From Micromonospora_G sp040676775 (GTDB taxonomy: Bacteria; Actinomycetota; Actinomycetes; Mycobacteriales; Micromonosporaceae): 64,000 bases of DNA. The notes beneath the pieces were generated by a model, which was not told the DNA's origin, did no database searches, and saw only the letters and a program-made list of their open reading frames with translations. Where the stretch lies: the NCBI RefSeq assembly GCF_040676775.1, contig NZ_JBFAPP010000001.1:62001-126000 (forward strand), written 5' to 3'. This document shows, piece after piece, positions 46,642 to 54,562 of this stretch. The position numbers and the translations under genes were made by a program. How positions within the stretch are numbered: the stretch's first letter is position 1; each line of letters starts with the position of its first letter.

Positions 46642-48321
46642 ATGCAGTCGGTCCACATCGACCAGATCACCCGTGCCATCTCCGCCGGAGCCGAGGAGAT
46701 GTTCCGGCGCCAGCGCCCCGACGGTGCGTTCAGCGACGCACCGCCCGGCTCCGTACTCGGCACCTCGGGGTCCATCGCCGCCCTGCACGCCGCCGACCCG
46801 GCCGGCTCGGCCGAACTCGTGGAAACCGGTGCCCAGTGGTTACGCCGGTACCAGCGACCCGACGGCGGCTGGGGCGGGGTGGCCGGCGCCGACACCGAAC
46901 TGGTGCCCACCATCATCGCCACCGCCACCCTGCACCACGTCGCACCGAAGCAGAGCGAGGAGGCGGTCGCCGCCGGCCGTCGCCGGCTGGCCGAACTCGG
47001 CGGGGTCGCCGTCATCGACGACCTGGCGGTGACCGCCATGTGCAAGCAGTTCCTGGCCCTCGCCGGGCTCCCCGAAGCGGGTCAGTTGCGCCGGCTGCCG
47101 CTGGAACTGGTCCTGTTCGACAAGGTACGGCGGCAGCGGATGTCGTTCCGTACCGCACCGTTCATCGGGATGGCGCTGCTGCAGACCCGTACCCTGCCGC
47201 CGCCCGGTCCGCTGCGCCGGGCCACCCGCCGGCTCGCCCTGCCGACCGCGCTGCGCCTGCTGGAGACGATCCACCGGCACGAGGGACAGACCGGTGTGCT
47301 CAGCGAGGACCCGTGGCCCGCCGCGCTGGTCAGCCTCGGTCTGACCCACGCCGGTGAAGCCCCGCACCTGGTCACCGCGATCACCGGCTTCCTGCGCGGT
47401 TCGGTCCGGCCGGACGGGTCGTGGGACGCGGTCGCCAACCTCGACCTGACCCGCTCCGGTTTCGCCGCCACCGGGCTGATCGCGGCCGGCTACGGCGACG
47501 ACCCTCGGCTGGCCGCCACCCGCGAGCTGTTCCACCGCAACCAGCAGGCCGAACCGTTCACCGTGCTGGGGGTGCCGGCCGGCGGCTGGAGCTACTCCGG
47601 CCCACGGGGCTGGCCGGTCACCCTGGAGTCGGCCGAGATCCTCTCCGCGCTGGCCCGGCTGCCCGGGCACGACGGCGACCCGGTGCTGCGTACGGGCCTC
47701 GACTGGCTGGTCGGCCGACAGGACCAGCGCGGCTCCTGGAGCCTCTGGGTACGCGACACCAAGCTGCCCAACGACGGGCCGTGTCCCGGCATCACCAGCC
47801 AGGGCATCATCGCCCTGCGCGACGCCGGTCACGCCCCGGACAGCCCACCGGTGGTGGCCGCCGCCCAGTGGCTGCTGACCCAGCAACGCCCCGACGGCTC
47901 CTTCCACAACCTCTGGTACCGCGACTTCACCACCGGCACCGCGATCGTGCTCGACGCGCTGGTCCACGCCGGCCTCGGCGCCGACCCGGTGGCCGTACGG
48001 GCCAAGGAGTGGCTGCTCCGAGCCCAACTGGCGAACGGGTCGTGGGGTTCGGGCGGCGCGACCGACGACGGTTCGGTGGAGGAGACCGCCTGGACCCTGC
48101 CGGCCCTGCTCGCCGCCGGTGTGCCCGCCGACGACGAGGTGATCCGGCGCGGGATCGGCTGGCTGCTGGGCGCCCAGGAACCGGACGGCATCTGGCGGCC
48201 CAGCCGGATCTGCGCCTACATCCGGCACTACATGTACTACCCGAACGGTGCCATCGCCCAGTCGCTGGCGCTGCGGGCGCTGGGCAGCTACCGCGCGGCG
48301 GTTGGGGCGGCGGCGCGTTGA
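46642..48321 (+). CDS. Squalene-hopene-cyclase-fold protein lacking the DXDD motif
   Basis: The 559-residue product has the (alpha/alpha)6 double-barrel repeats. QW-type motifs are visible (QRPDGGWGG, VRPDGSWD, QDQRGSWSL, QRPDGSFHN, QLANGSWGS, QEPDGIWRP), and the C-terminal end resembles squalene-hopene cyclase. The region GGWSYSGPRGWPVTLESAEIL aligns with GGWAFEFDN..YYPDVDDTAVV of squalene-hopene cyclase. The catalytic DXDD is therefore V326-T327-L328-E329, and no DXDD exists elsewhere. Either Glu329 replaces the acid, the substrate is activated differently (for example as an epoxide), or the protein is not a protonating cyclase. It is 14 bp after the UbiA gene. Confidence 0.8.
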   Translation: MQSVHIDQITRAISAGAEEMFRRQRPDGAFSDAPPGSVLGTSGSIAALHAADPAGSAELVETGAQWLRRYQRPDGGWGGVAGADTELVPTIIATATLHHVAPKQSEEAVAAGRRRLAELGGVAVIDDLAVTAMCKQFLALAGLPEAGQLRRLPLELVLFDKVRRQRMSFRTAPFIGMALLQTRTLPPPGPLRRATRRLALPTALRLLETIHRHEGQTGVLSEDPWPAALVSLGLTHAGEAPHLVTAITGFLRGSVRPDGSWDAVANLDLTRSGFAATGLIAAGYGDDPRLAATRELFHRNQQAEPFTVLGVPAGGWSYSGPRGWPVTLESAEILSALARLPGHDGDPVLRTGLDWLVGRQDQRGSWSLWVRDTKLPNDGPCPGITSQGIIALRDAGHAPDSPPVVAAAQWLLTQQRPDGSFHNLWYRDFTTGTAIVLDALVHAGLGADPVAVRAKEWLLRAQLANGSWGSGGATDDGSVEETAWTLPALLAAGVPADDEVIRRGIGWLLGAQEPDGIWRPSRICAYIRHYMYYPNGAIAQSLALRALGSYRAAVGAAAR

Positions 48322-49601
48322 GCTACGACGTCGTGGTCTGCGGCGCCGGGGTCGGCGGCCTGGCCAGCGCGCGTGCGCTCGGCGCCCTGGGGCTGTCGGT
48401 GCTGGTGCTGGACCGGCAGGCGGCACCGGCCGAGGTGGCCAAGGGTGAACTGCTACAACCGGAGTCGGTCCGCATCCTGCACGACTGGGGTGCGCTGCCG
48501 GCGCTGCTCGACGGCGGCGCGGTCCCGGTGAGCCGGCTCGCCATCCGGGACCCGAACGGGCGGATGCTGCTCGGCCTGGACTACGACGCGCTGCCCGGGG
48601 CGTACCGGCAGATCCTCTGCACCGGGTACTCCAACGTGCTGCGCGCGCTGGCCGGCACGCTGGACCCGAACGTGGAGGTCCGCCGAGGTGTGCTGGTCGA
48701 GGAGGCGCTGCGCGACCCGGCCGGCCGGGTGACCGGGGTACGGGTACTCGACGAAGGCCGTCCGGTGGAGATCGCCGCCCGGTTGGTGGTCGCCGCCGAC
48801 GGGCTCTCCTCCCGACTGCGCAAGTCGGTCGAACTCGCCGGTGAGCGGCACGACTACGACCACAAGCTGCTCGCCTTCGACCTGCCCGGTGTCGAGGTGG
48901 CCCCGGAGGTGAGCGCCTATCGCGGCGAGGAAGGCCTGCGGCTGGTCTATCCGCTGCCCGGCGGCCGGTGCCGGCTCTACGTGCAGATCCGCGCCGACGA
49001 GATGCGCGGGCTCGGCGCGGACGCGCTGACCGGCTGGTGTGACCGGGTACTGGCCGGGCTGCCGGCCCTGGCACCGCTCGCCGGGGCGCTGCGGGCGAAC
49101 CTGCGACACCGGCAGATCCTCGCCGTCTACCGGCTCCGCGCGCCCCGGCTGGCCACGGCCGGACTCGCCCTGGTCGGCGAGGCGGCGCACGCCGTACATC
49201 CGATGGCGGCGCAGGGCATGAACAGCTCGCTCGGTGACGCGGAGACCCTGGCCGACCTAATCAGGGCGGCCGGCGGCACCGAGGCCGATGCGGTGGACCG
49301 GGCGCTGACCGAGTACCACGGCACCCGGCTGCGCCGGCTGGACCACACCGCGACGGTCAGCCACAACGCGGCCCGGATGCTGACCAGCACCACCGGGGTG
49401 GCGCGACTGCTGGGCGGGCGGATGATGCGGCACACCGCGGCCAACCCACGCCTGCTCCGACTGACCACCGGCAATCTCGCCGGGGTCGACCTGCACCGGT
49501 TGACCCCGGTCGACCGGCTCTACCAACTCGGGCTGCTCAGCGACCGGCGCGCGTACGCCGGCACGGTGCGGCCCACGGCGAACGGCGGTACGACACCATG
49601 A
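48318..49601 (+). CDS. FAD-dependent monooxygenase, squalene-epoxidase/UbiH-like
   Basis: The 427-residue flavoenzyme opens with SYDVVVCGAGVGGLASARAL (GxGxxG). KGELLQPESVRIL near residue 47 resembles the GELLQPGG motif of squalene epoxidases. The second FAD motif GLALVGEAAHAVHPMAAQGMNSSLGD is near 290. UbiH-type hydroxylation or epoxidation of a prenyl chain is therefore the best guess; geranylgeranyl-reductase-like activity is an alternative. TTG 48318 overlaps the TGA of the cyclase-fold gene (TTGA), so the two are translationally coupled. Confidence 0.82.
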   Translation: MSYDVVVCGAGVGGLASARALGALGLSVLVLDRQAAPAEVAKGELLQPESVRILHDWGALPALLDGGAVPVSRLAIRDPNGRMLLGLDYDALPGAYRQILCTGYSNVLRALAGTLDPNVEVRRGVLVEEALRDPAGRVTGVRVLDEGRPVEIAARLVVAADGLSSRLRKSVELAGERHDYDHKLLAFDLPGVEVAPEVSAYRGEEGLRLVYPLPGGRCRLYVQIRADEMRGLGADALTGWCDRVLAGLPALAPLAGALRANLRHRQILAVYRLRAPRLATAGLALVGEAAHAVHPMAAQGMNSSLGDAETLADLIRAAGGTEADAVDRALTEYHGTRLRRLDHTATVSHNAARMLTSTTGVARLLGGRMMRHTAANPRLLRLTTGNLAGVDLHRLTPVDRLYQLGLLSDRRAYAGTVRPTANGGTTP

Positions 49602-50677
49602 CCAGCACAGTGGACTCGAGCCGGGCCGGGCAGGCCACCGACGCGACGGGCGGGGTCGCCCCGACCGGACCGGCGCCGGAGGACCTCGCGATGAACGAGA
49701 CGCCCTACCCGCCGCTGCCCAGCGTGCTGCGCCTGGTGCAGGAGGGGGCGCACCGGCTCAACCGGTACCCGGAGCACACCGCCGGCACCCTGGTCGCGGC
49801 GCTCGCCCGACGGTTGGACGTACCGCCGGCAGAGGTGCTGGTGGGGCCGGGCTCGGCCGGGCTGAGCCAGCACATCGTCGCCTCGCTCGGGCGCGACCGT
49901 ACCGAGGTGGTGTACCCGGCGCTCTCCTTCGAGGGCTACCCGCTCATCGTCGCCAACGCCGGCTGCCGGCCGGTGCCGGTGCCGCTCGACGGCTACCGGC
50001 ACGACCTGCCGGCGATGGCCGCGGCGGTGACCGACCGGACCCGGTGCGTGCTGATCTGCAACCCGAACAACCCGACCGGGGCGGTGCTGGGACGCGCCGA
50101 ACTCGAGGACTTCCTCGACCGGATCCCGCCCGAGGTGGTGGTGATCATCGACGAGGCGTACCGGGAGTTCGTCACCGATCCCGACGTACCCGATGCCCTC
50201 GATCTTTACCGGGAGCACCAGAACGTCTGCGTGTTGCGTACCTTCTCCAAGGCGTACGGCCTGGCCACCCTGCGGGTGGGCTACGCGGTGGCGGCCCCGG
50301 CGATCGCGGCGGCGGCACGGATGGTCGGGTTGGTCTTCTACCCCGGCGGCCTCGGGCAGGCGGCGGCGCTGGCGTCGCTGGACGAGAGCGCGGGCGTGGA
50401 ACTGGCCAAGCGGCGCGACGACCTGATCGCGGCCCGCACCGCACTGCGCGACGAACTGCTGGCCGCTGGGCTGCCGGTCGCGCCGAGCGAGGCGAACTTC
50501 CTCTGGCTGCCGCTGGGTCCGGCCGCGGCCGACTTCGCCGCCCGGTGCCGGCAGGCCGGCATCCTGGTACGCCCCTACCCCGACCAGGGCGTACGGATCA
50601 CCGTCGGCTCGGCGGAGGCGAACGAACGACTGCTCGCGGTGGCCCGCACCTTCGCCCCGGAGGTGTCCGGTGAGTGA
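49598..50677 (+). CDS. HisC-like class I/II aminotransferase
   Basis: The 359-residue PLP enzyme has NPNNPTG near residue 152, the VIIDEAYREF segment and the PLP lysine K218 in TFSKAYGLATLRVGY, with a C-terminal small domain ending VRPYPDQGVRITVG. It resembles histidinol-phosphate aminotransferases, but its place in the cluster suggests amination of a carbonyl on the product or its precursor. About 30 N-terminal residues are extra and Ala/Gly-rich. ATG 49598 overlaps the flavoenzyme stop (ATGA). Confidence 0.85.
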   Translation: MTSTVDSSRAGQATDATGGVAPTGPAPEDLAMNETPYPPLPSVLRLVQEGAHRLNRYPEHTAGTLVAALARRLDVPPAEVLVGPGSAGLSQHIVASLGRDRTEVVYPALSFEGYPLIVANAGCRPVPVPLDGYRHDLPAMAAAVTDRTRCVLICNPNNPTGAVLGRAELEDFLDRIPPEVVVIIDEAYREFVTDPDVPDALDLYREHQNVCVLRTFSKAYGLATLRVGYAVAAPAIAAAARMVGLVFYPGGLGQAAALASLDESAGVELAKRRDDLIAARTALRDELLAAGLPVAPSEANFLWLPLGPAAADFAARCRQAGILVRPYPDQGVRITVGSAEANERLLAVARTFAPEVSGE

Positions 50678-52007
50678 CCGACGAACCGGGGCCACCCCGG
50701 TGGTGAGCGTGGTGGTGCCGGTGCTCAACCACGGGCACCTGCTCGACATCACCCTCGACGGGCTCACCCGGCAGAGCCTGCCCGTCGACCGGTTCGAGGT
50801 GATCGTCGTCGACGACGGTTCGACCCCCTCGCTGGAGGCGCTGGTCACGCCGTACGCGGACCGCCTGGACCTGACCTTCGTCCGGCACGAACAGAACCGG
50901 GGCCGGTCGGTCGCCCGTAACCGGGGCCTGCACGAGGCGCGCGGTGAGGTGGTGGTGTTCGTCGACGCCGACCACTGCCCACACCCCGACCTGCTCCGCC
51001 GGCACCTGGAGTTCCACACCGGACGCGACCACCGCCCGGGTGTCCTGCTCGGCCGCAGTGTCGCGGTCGACTGGGCCGCGATCGGGGCGCTGCGGGCGGG
51101 GCGCACCCCGGACGAGGCGATGATCGGCGACTACCGGGAGGACGTCCGGGACTACCTGTTCGCGGCCGAGAACCACCGCCGGGACTTCCCCCGCGCCCCC
51201 TGGCTGTACGGGCACACCAACAACGCCTCGGTGGACCGGGCCACCCTGGAGGCGATCGGCGGCTTCGACGAGACCCTGGTGACCTGGGGCGGCGAGGACA
51301 ACGACCTGTTCTACCGGATCTTCCACCAGTACGGCCGGTCCCGGGACACCTTCGAGTTCGGTGCGGACGCGCTCTGTTACGCGGTGCCGCACTTCCGGGC
51401 CTGGCCGGTGCTGATGGCGCAGCTCGCCGAGAACTACCGGTACCTCGCCACCAAGCACCCCCGGTACGACATGGAGCTGCTCGGCTACCCGGGCAACTGG
51501 GCCACCCTGGTGCGGCGGATCGCCTGGTTCGAGGATGCCCTGGAGGTCTGCCGCGCACACGGCCTCGGCCAGGTCGGCGAGTTGCCGCCGGCACTGCTGG
51601 AGCGGCTCGACGGCGGCAACAGCCTGCTGGTCGGCTTCGGCGCGAGCAAGCCGCGACTCGGTCCGGACGCGGTCACCTTCGACTACGACGCCCCGCTGGG
51701 CGAGCGGAATCCGCACCTGATGGGCCTGCTGACCCCGTACGCCGACCGCCGGTTCGACCGGGTGGTGAACGTCGACGTGTGGCGCTTCTTCAACCCGGAG
51801 GACCTCGGCGGTTACCTGTTGGAGTCGCTGCGGGTGGCGGGGCGGGTGGAACTGGTCCGCACCGAGGACCGGCTGCGGGCCGCCGACCTGCTCCCGCTGC
51901 CCTTCGTCGACGAGCTGGACTTCCTCCGGACCACGGTCGAGCCGTACTTCCCGGTGGAGATCAGCACGGTCGACGGGGTGACCATACTCGCCATCGGCGG
52001 GGCCTGA
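50670..52007 (+). CDS. GT2 glycosyltransferase with C-terminal extension
   Basis: The 445-residue product has a GT-A domain (VVSVVVPVLNHGHLLDITLDGL; VVDDGS near residue 51; FVDADHCPHPD near 92; GGEDNDLFYRI near 210). A C-terminal region of about 140 residues (ending VEISTVDGVTILAIGGA) follows for which I know no family. Galactosyltransferase-like GT2 enzymes share the WGGEDND motif. GTG 50670 overlaps the aminotransferase stop by eight bases, so it is coupled. It probably adds a sugar to the cluster product. Confidence 0.82.
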   Translation: MSDRRTGATPVVSVVVPVLNHGHLLDITLDGLTRQSLPVDRFEVIVVDDGSTPSLEALVTPYADRLDLTFVRHEQNRGRSVARNRGLHEARGEVVVFVDADHCPHPDLLRRHLEFHTGRDHRPGVLLGRSVAVDWAAIGALRAGRTPDEAMIGDYREDVRDYLFAAENHRRDFPRAPWLYGHTNNASVDRATLEAIGGFDETLVTWGGEDNDLFYRIFHQYGRSRDTFEFGADALCYAVPHFRAWPVLMAQLAENYRYLATKHPRYDMELLGYPGNWATLVRRIAWFEDALEVCRAHGLGQVGELPPALLERLDGGNSLLVGFGASKPRLGPDAVTFDYDAPLGERNPHLMGLLTPYADRRFDRVVNVDVWRFFNPEDLGGYLLESLRVAGRVELVRTEDRLRAADLLPLPFVDELDFLRTTVEPYFPVEISTVDGVTILAIGGA

Positions 52008-52039
52008 TGGTCACCGTACGGCGCCGGTAGGCGGCACCG

Positions 52040-53263
52040 GTGCGGGTGCTGATGACAACCTGGGGCTGGCGGTCGCACTTCTTTCCGCTGGTCCCGCTCG
52101 GCTGGGCGTTGCAGGCCGCCGGTCACGAGGTGCGGGTCGCCAGCCGGCCCGGGCTCGTCGACGCGATCACCTCGGCCGGGCTGACCGCCGTACCGGTCGG
52201 TGTGGACCTCGATTTCGCGGCGGTGTTCAGCGGGCAGATCGGCCGGGTGGCGGCACGGTCCGCCGGCTCCGCCCCGGCCGGCGACGGGATGAAGCCGGAG
52301 ATCACCCCGGACGGCGGTGTGGTCCGGTACGCCGACGCGATGCTGGACGACCTGGTGGCCTTCGGTCGGGTGTTCCAGCCGGACCTGGTGCTGTACGAGC
52401 CGTTCAACCTGGCCGGTGCGATCGCCGCGGCGGCGCTCGGCGTACCGGGGGTGCGGCACCTGTGGGGGCCGGACTCCGGCAGTGAACTCGACCTCGACCC
52501 GGACACGGTGATCGGGCCGTTGGCCGCCCGGCTCGGCGTCGACGTCGACCGGGTCGACCTCGACGGCGCGCTGACCGTCGACCCGTGTCCGGCGCCGATG
52601 CAGGTGCCACTGGCGGTGACCAGCCAGCCGTCCCGGTTCGTGCCCTACAACGGGGTGTCGAGGGTGCCGGACTGGTTGTGGGCGACCGACGCGACGGTGG
52701 GACGCGGCCGGGACCGGGTCTGTGTCACCTGGGGAACGATGATGGCCGGCGCCGAGCTGACCGGGTTCTTCGGCGCGGCACAGGTGGTGGAGGCGATCGC
52801 CGCGCTGGACGTGGAGGTGGTGGTCGCGGTCGACGCCAGCCAGCACGACCGGCTCGGCGAGCTGCCGCGCAACGTACGGCTGGCCGCCGCACCGCTGGCC
52901 CTGCACCTGGTCCTGCCGACCTGCCGGGCGCTGGTGCACCAGGGAGGCGCCGGAACCACCATGACCGCGGCGGCTGCCGGCGTACCCCAACTGGTGCTGC
53001 CCCAGGTCAGCGACCAGCACTTCAACGCCGGCCGGCTGGCCGTCACCGGAGCCGGCGACTATCTCACCGACGCTTCGGTGAGCGGCCCGGAGATCCGCGA
53101 CCGGGTGGCCGACCTGCTGCGGGCCGAGCACTGGGCCGAGGCGGCGGGACGGTTGCGCGACCGGATCGAGTCCCGGCCCACCCCGGCCGACCTGGTCCCG
53201 GTGCTGCAACGACTCGCCGCGCAGTGGCAACCGACCAGGCAGGTGGCAAGCGCGCCGCCGTGA
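52040..53263 (+). CDS. GT1-family natural-product glycosyltransferase
   Basis: The 407-residue GT-B enzyme starts RVLMTTWGWRSHFFPLVPLGWAL, typical of actinomycete glycosyltransferases for deoxysugars. The donor-binding signature HQGGAGTT is at residues 300-307, followed by PQLVLPQVSDQHFNA. No sugar biosynthesis genes are in the window, so a common or remotely encoded NDP-sugar is used. It begins 32 bp after the GT2 stop. Confidence 0.88.
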   Translation: MRVLMTTWGWRSHFFPLVPLGWALQAAGHEVRVASRPGLVDAITSAGLTAVPVGVDLDFAAVFSGQIGRVAARSAGSAPAGDGMKPEITPDGGVVRYADAMLDDLVAFGRVFQPDLVLYEPFNLAGAIAAAALGVPGVRHLWGPDSGSELDLDPDTVIGPLAARLGVDVDRVDLDGALTVDPCPAPMQVPLAVTSQPSRFVPYNGVSRVPDWLWATDATVGRGRDRVCVTWGTMMAGAELTGFFGAAQVVEAIAALDVEVVVAVDASQHDRLGELPRNVRLAAAPLALHLVLPTCRALVHQGGAGTTMTAAAAGVPQLVLPQVSDQHFNAGRLAVTGAGDYLTDASVSGPEIRDRVADLLRAEHWAEAAGRLRDRIESRPTPADLVPVLQRLAAQWQPTRQVASAPP

Positions 53264-53327
53264 ACCGTCGGCGGCAGACCCTCGTACCCGCACCGTATCC
53301 GCAGCTCAACCCCAGGGCAGGTTACCG

Positions 53328-54521
53328 ATGACCGACCAGCAGACGCCGATTCCTTACCCGTTCGCGGCACCGCCGACGATCTTCCACCCGTCCCCGCAGC
53401 TCGCCGAGCTGCGCGATCACCAGCCGGTGGTGCCGGTGACCATGCCCGACGGTAGCCCGGCCTGGCTGGTGAGCCGGTACGCCGACGTCCGCCGGGTGCT
53501 CACCGACGCCCGGTTCAGCCGCGCCGCCGCCGTCGGGCCGGGCGGGCCGCCGAAGGAACTCGGCGTGCTGGAAACCGAGTCGCTGATCGGGATGGACCCG
53601 CCGGACCACACCCGGATGCGCCGGCTCGTCGCCCGCGCCTTCACCCCGCGTCGGGTCGAGCAACTGCGCCCGTGGGTGGCGAAACTCGTCGACGAACTGC
53701 TCGACACGGTCGAGGCGCAACCCCGTCCGGTCGACCTGGCCAAGCATTTCTCCACCCCGTTCCCGATCGCGGTGATCAGCGAGTTGCTCGGCGTACCGGA
53801 GCACCTGCGGTATCTCTGCAAGACCTGGTCGGACACGATGATGGGCGACTGGAGCCGGGATCCGGAGGGCACCCAGGCGGCGTTCGACAGCTTCGCCGAC
53901 ATGATCGACGCCAAGCGCGCCGAACCCGGCGACGACCTGATCACCGCCCTGATCAGCGCCAGTGACGACGAGGACAAGCTCACCGAGCGGGAGCTCGTCT
54001 CGGTCTGCGTCGGTGTGCTCATCGGTGGCCACGAAACCACCACCAACCAGATCAACATGTTCCTGCTGACGCTGCTGCACCATCCGGAGGAGTTCGCCCG
54101 GCTCCGCGCCGACCTGGACGGGATCCCGCAGGCGGTCGAGGAACTGACCCGCTTCATCCAGCTCGGTGAAACCGGCGTGATGCTGCCCCGGGTCACCACC
54201 GAGGAGGTCGAACTGAGCGGGGTGGTCCTGCCGGCCGGTTCGGCGGTGCTGCCCGCGTTCGTCGCGGCGAACCGGGACCCGGCCGCGTTCGCCGACGCGG
54301 ACCAGCTCCGGCTGTCCCGGCCGGAGAACCCGCACCTGGGCTTCGGCGCCGGCATCCACCACTGTCTCGGCGCACAGCTCGCCCGGATGGAGTTGCAGGA
54401 GGCGCTGGGCGGGCTGCTGCGCCGGCTGCCGAACCTGCGGATCGCGGTGCCGACCGACGAGCTGCGGTTCCGTCAGGGCATGGCCGTACGCACCCTGGAA
54501 ACCCTGCCGATCACCTGGTAG
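53328..54521 (+). CDS. Cytochrome P450
   Basis: The 397-residue P450 has the I-helix GHETTTN (near residue 235), the K-helix ELTRF (ExxR) and the heme-binding FGAGIHHCLGAQLAR with axial Cys346. It is a soluble class I actinomycete P450 that needs ferredoxin and reductase encoded elsewhere. As the last gene of the operon it probably hydroxylates or oxidises the terpenoid product. ATG 53328 follows GGCAGG. Confidence 0.93.
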   Translation: MTDQQTPIPYPFAAPPTIFHPSPQLAELRDHQPVVPVTMPDGSPAWLVSRYADVRRVLTDARFSRAAAVGPGGPPKELGVLETESLIGMDPPDHTRMRRLVARAFTPRRVEQLRPWVAKLVDELLDTVEAQPRPVDLAKHFSTPFPIAVISELLGVPEHLRYLCKTWSDTMMGDWSRDPEGTQAAFDSFADMIDAKRAEPGDDLITALISASDDEDKLTERELVSVCVGVLIGGHETTTNQINMFLLTLLHHPEEFARLRADLDGIPQAVEELTRFIQLGETGVMLPRVTTEEVELSGVVLPAGSAVLPAFVAANRDPAAFADADQLRLSRPENPHLGFGAGIHHCLGAQLARMELQEALGGLLRRLPNLRIAVPTDELRFRQGMAVRTLETLPITW

Positions 54522-54524
54522 CGA

Positions 54525-54559
54525 GGCTGGGCCCCTTGTCGTTCACAAGGGGCCCAGCC
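54525..54559. terminator. Bidirectional terminator between the P450 and cobN genes
   Basis: A perfect 15-bp stem (GGCTGGGCCCCTTGT and complement) with a 5-nt loop fills almost the whole 41-bp gap between two convergent genes. Confidence 0.9.
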
Positions 54560-54562
54560 CTG

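Noticed and set aside
47431..47454. NLDLT (residues 266-270) as the catalytic acid motif of the cyclase-fold protein
   Set aside because: It first looked like a variant DXDD. Aligning the following GGW...P...SA segment shows that the DXDD position is VTLE at 326-329; NLDLT matches the earlier W-D-T helix instead.
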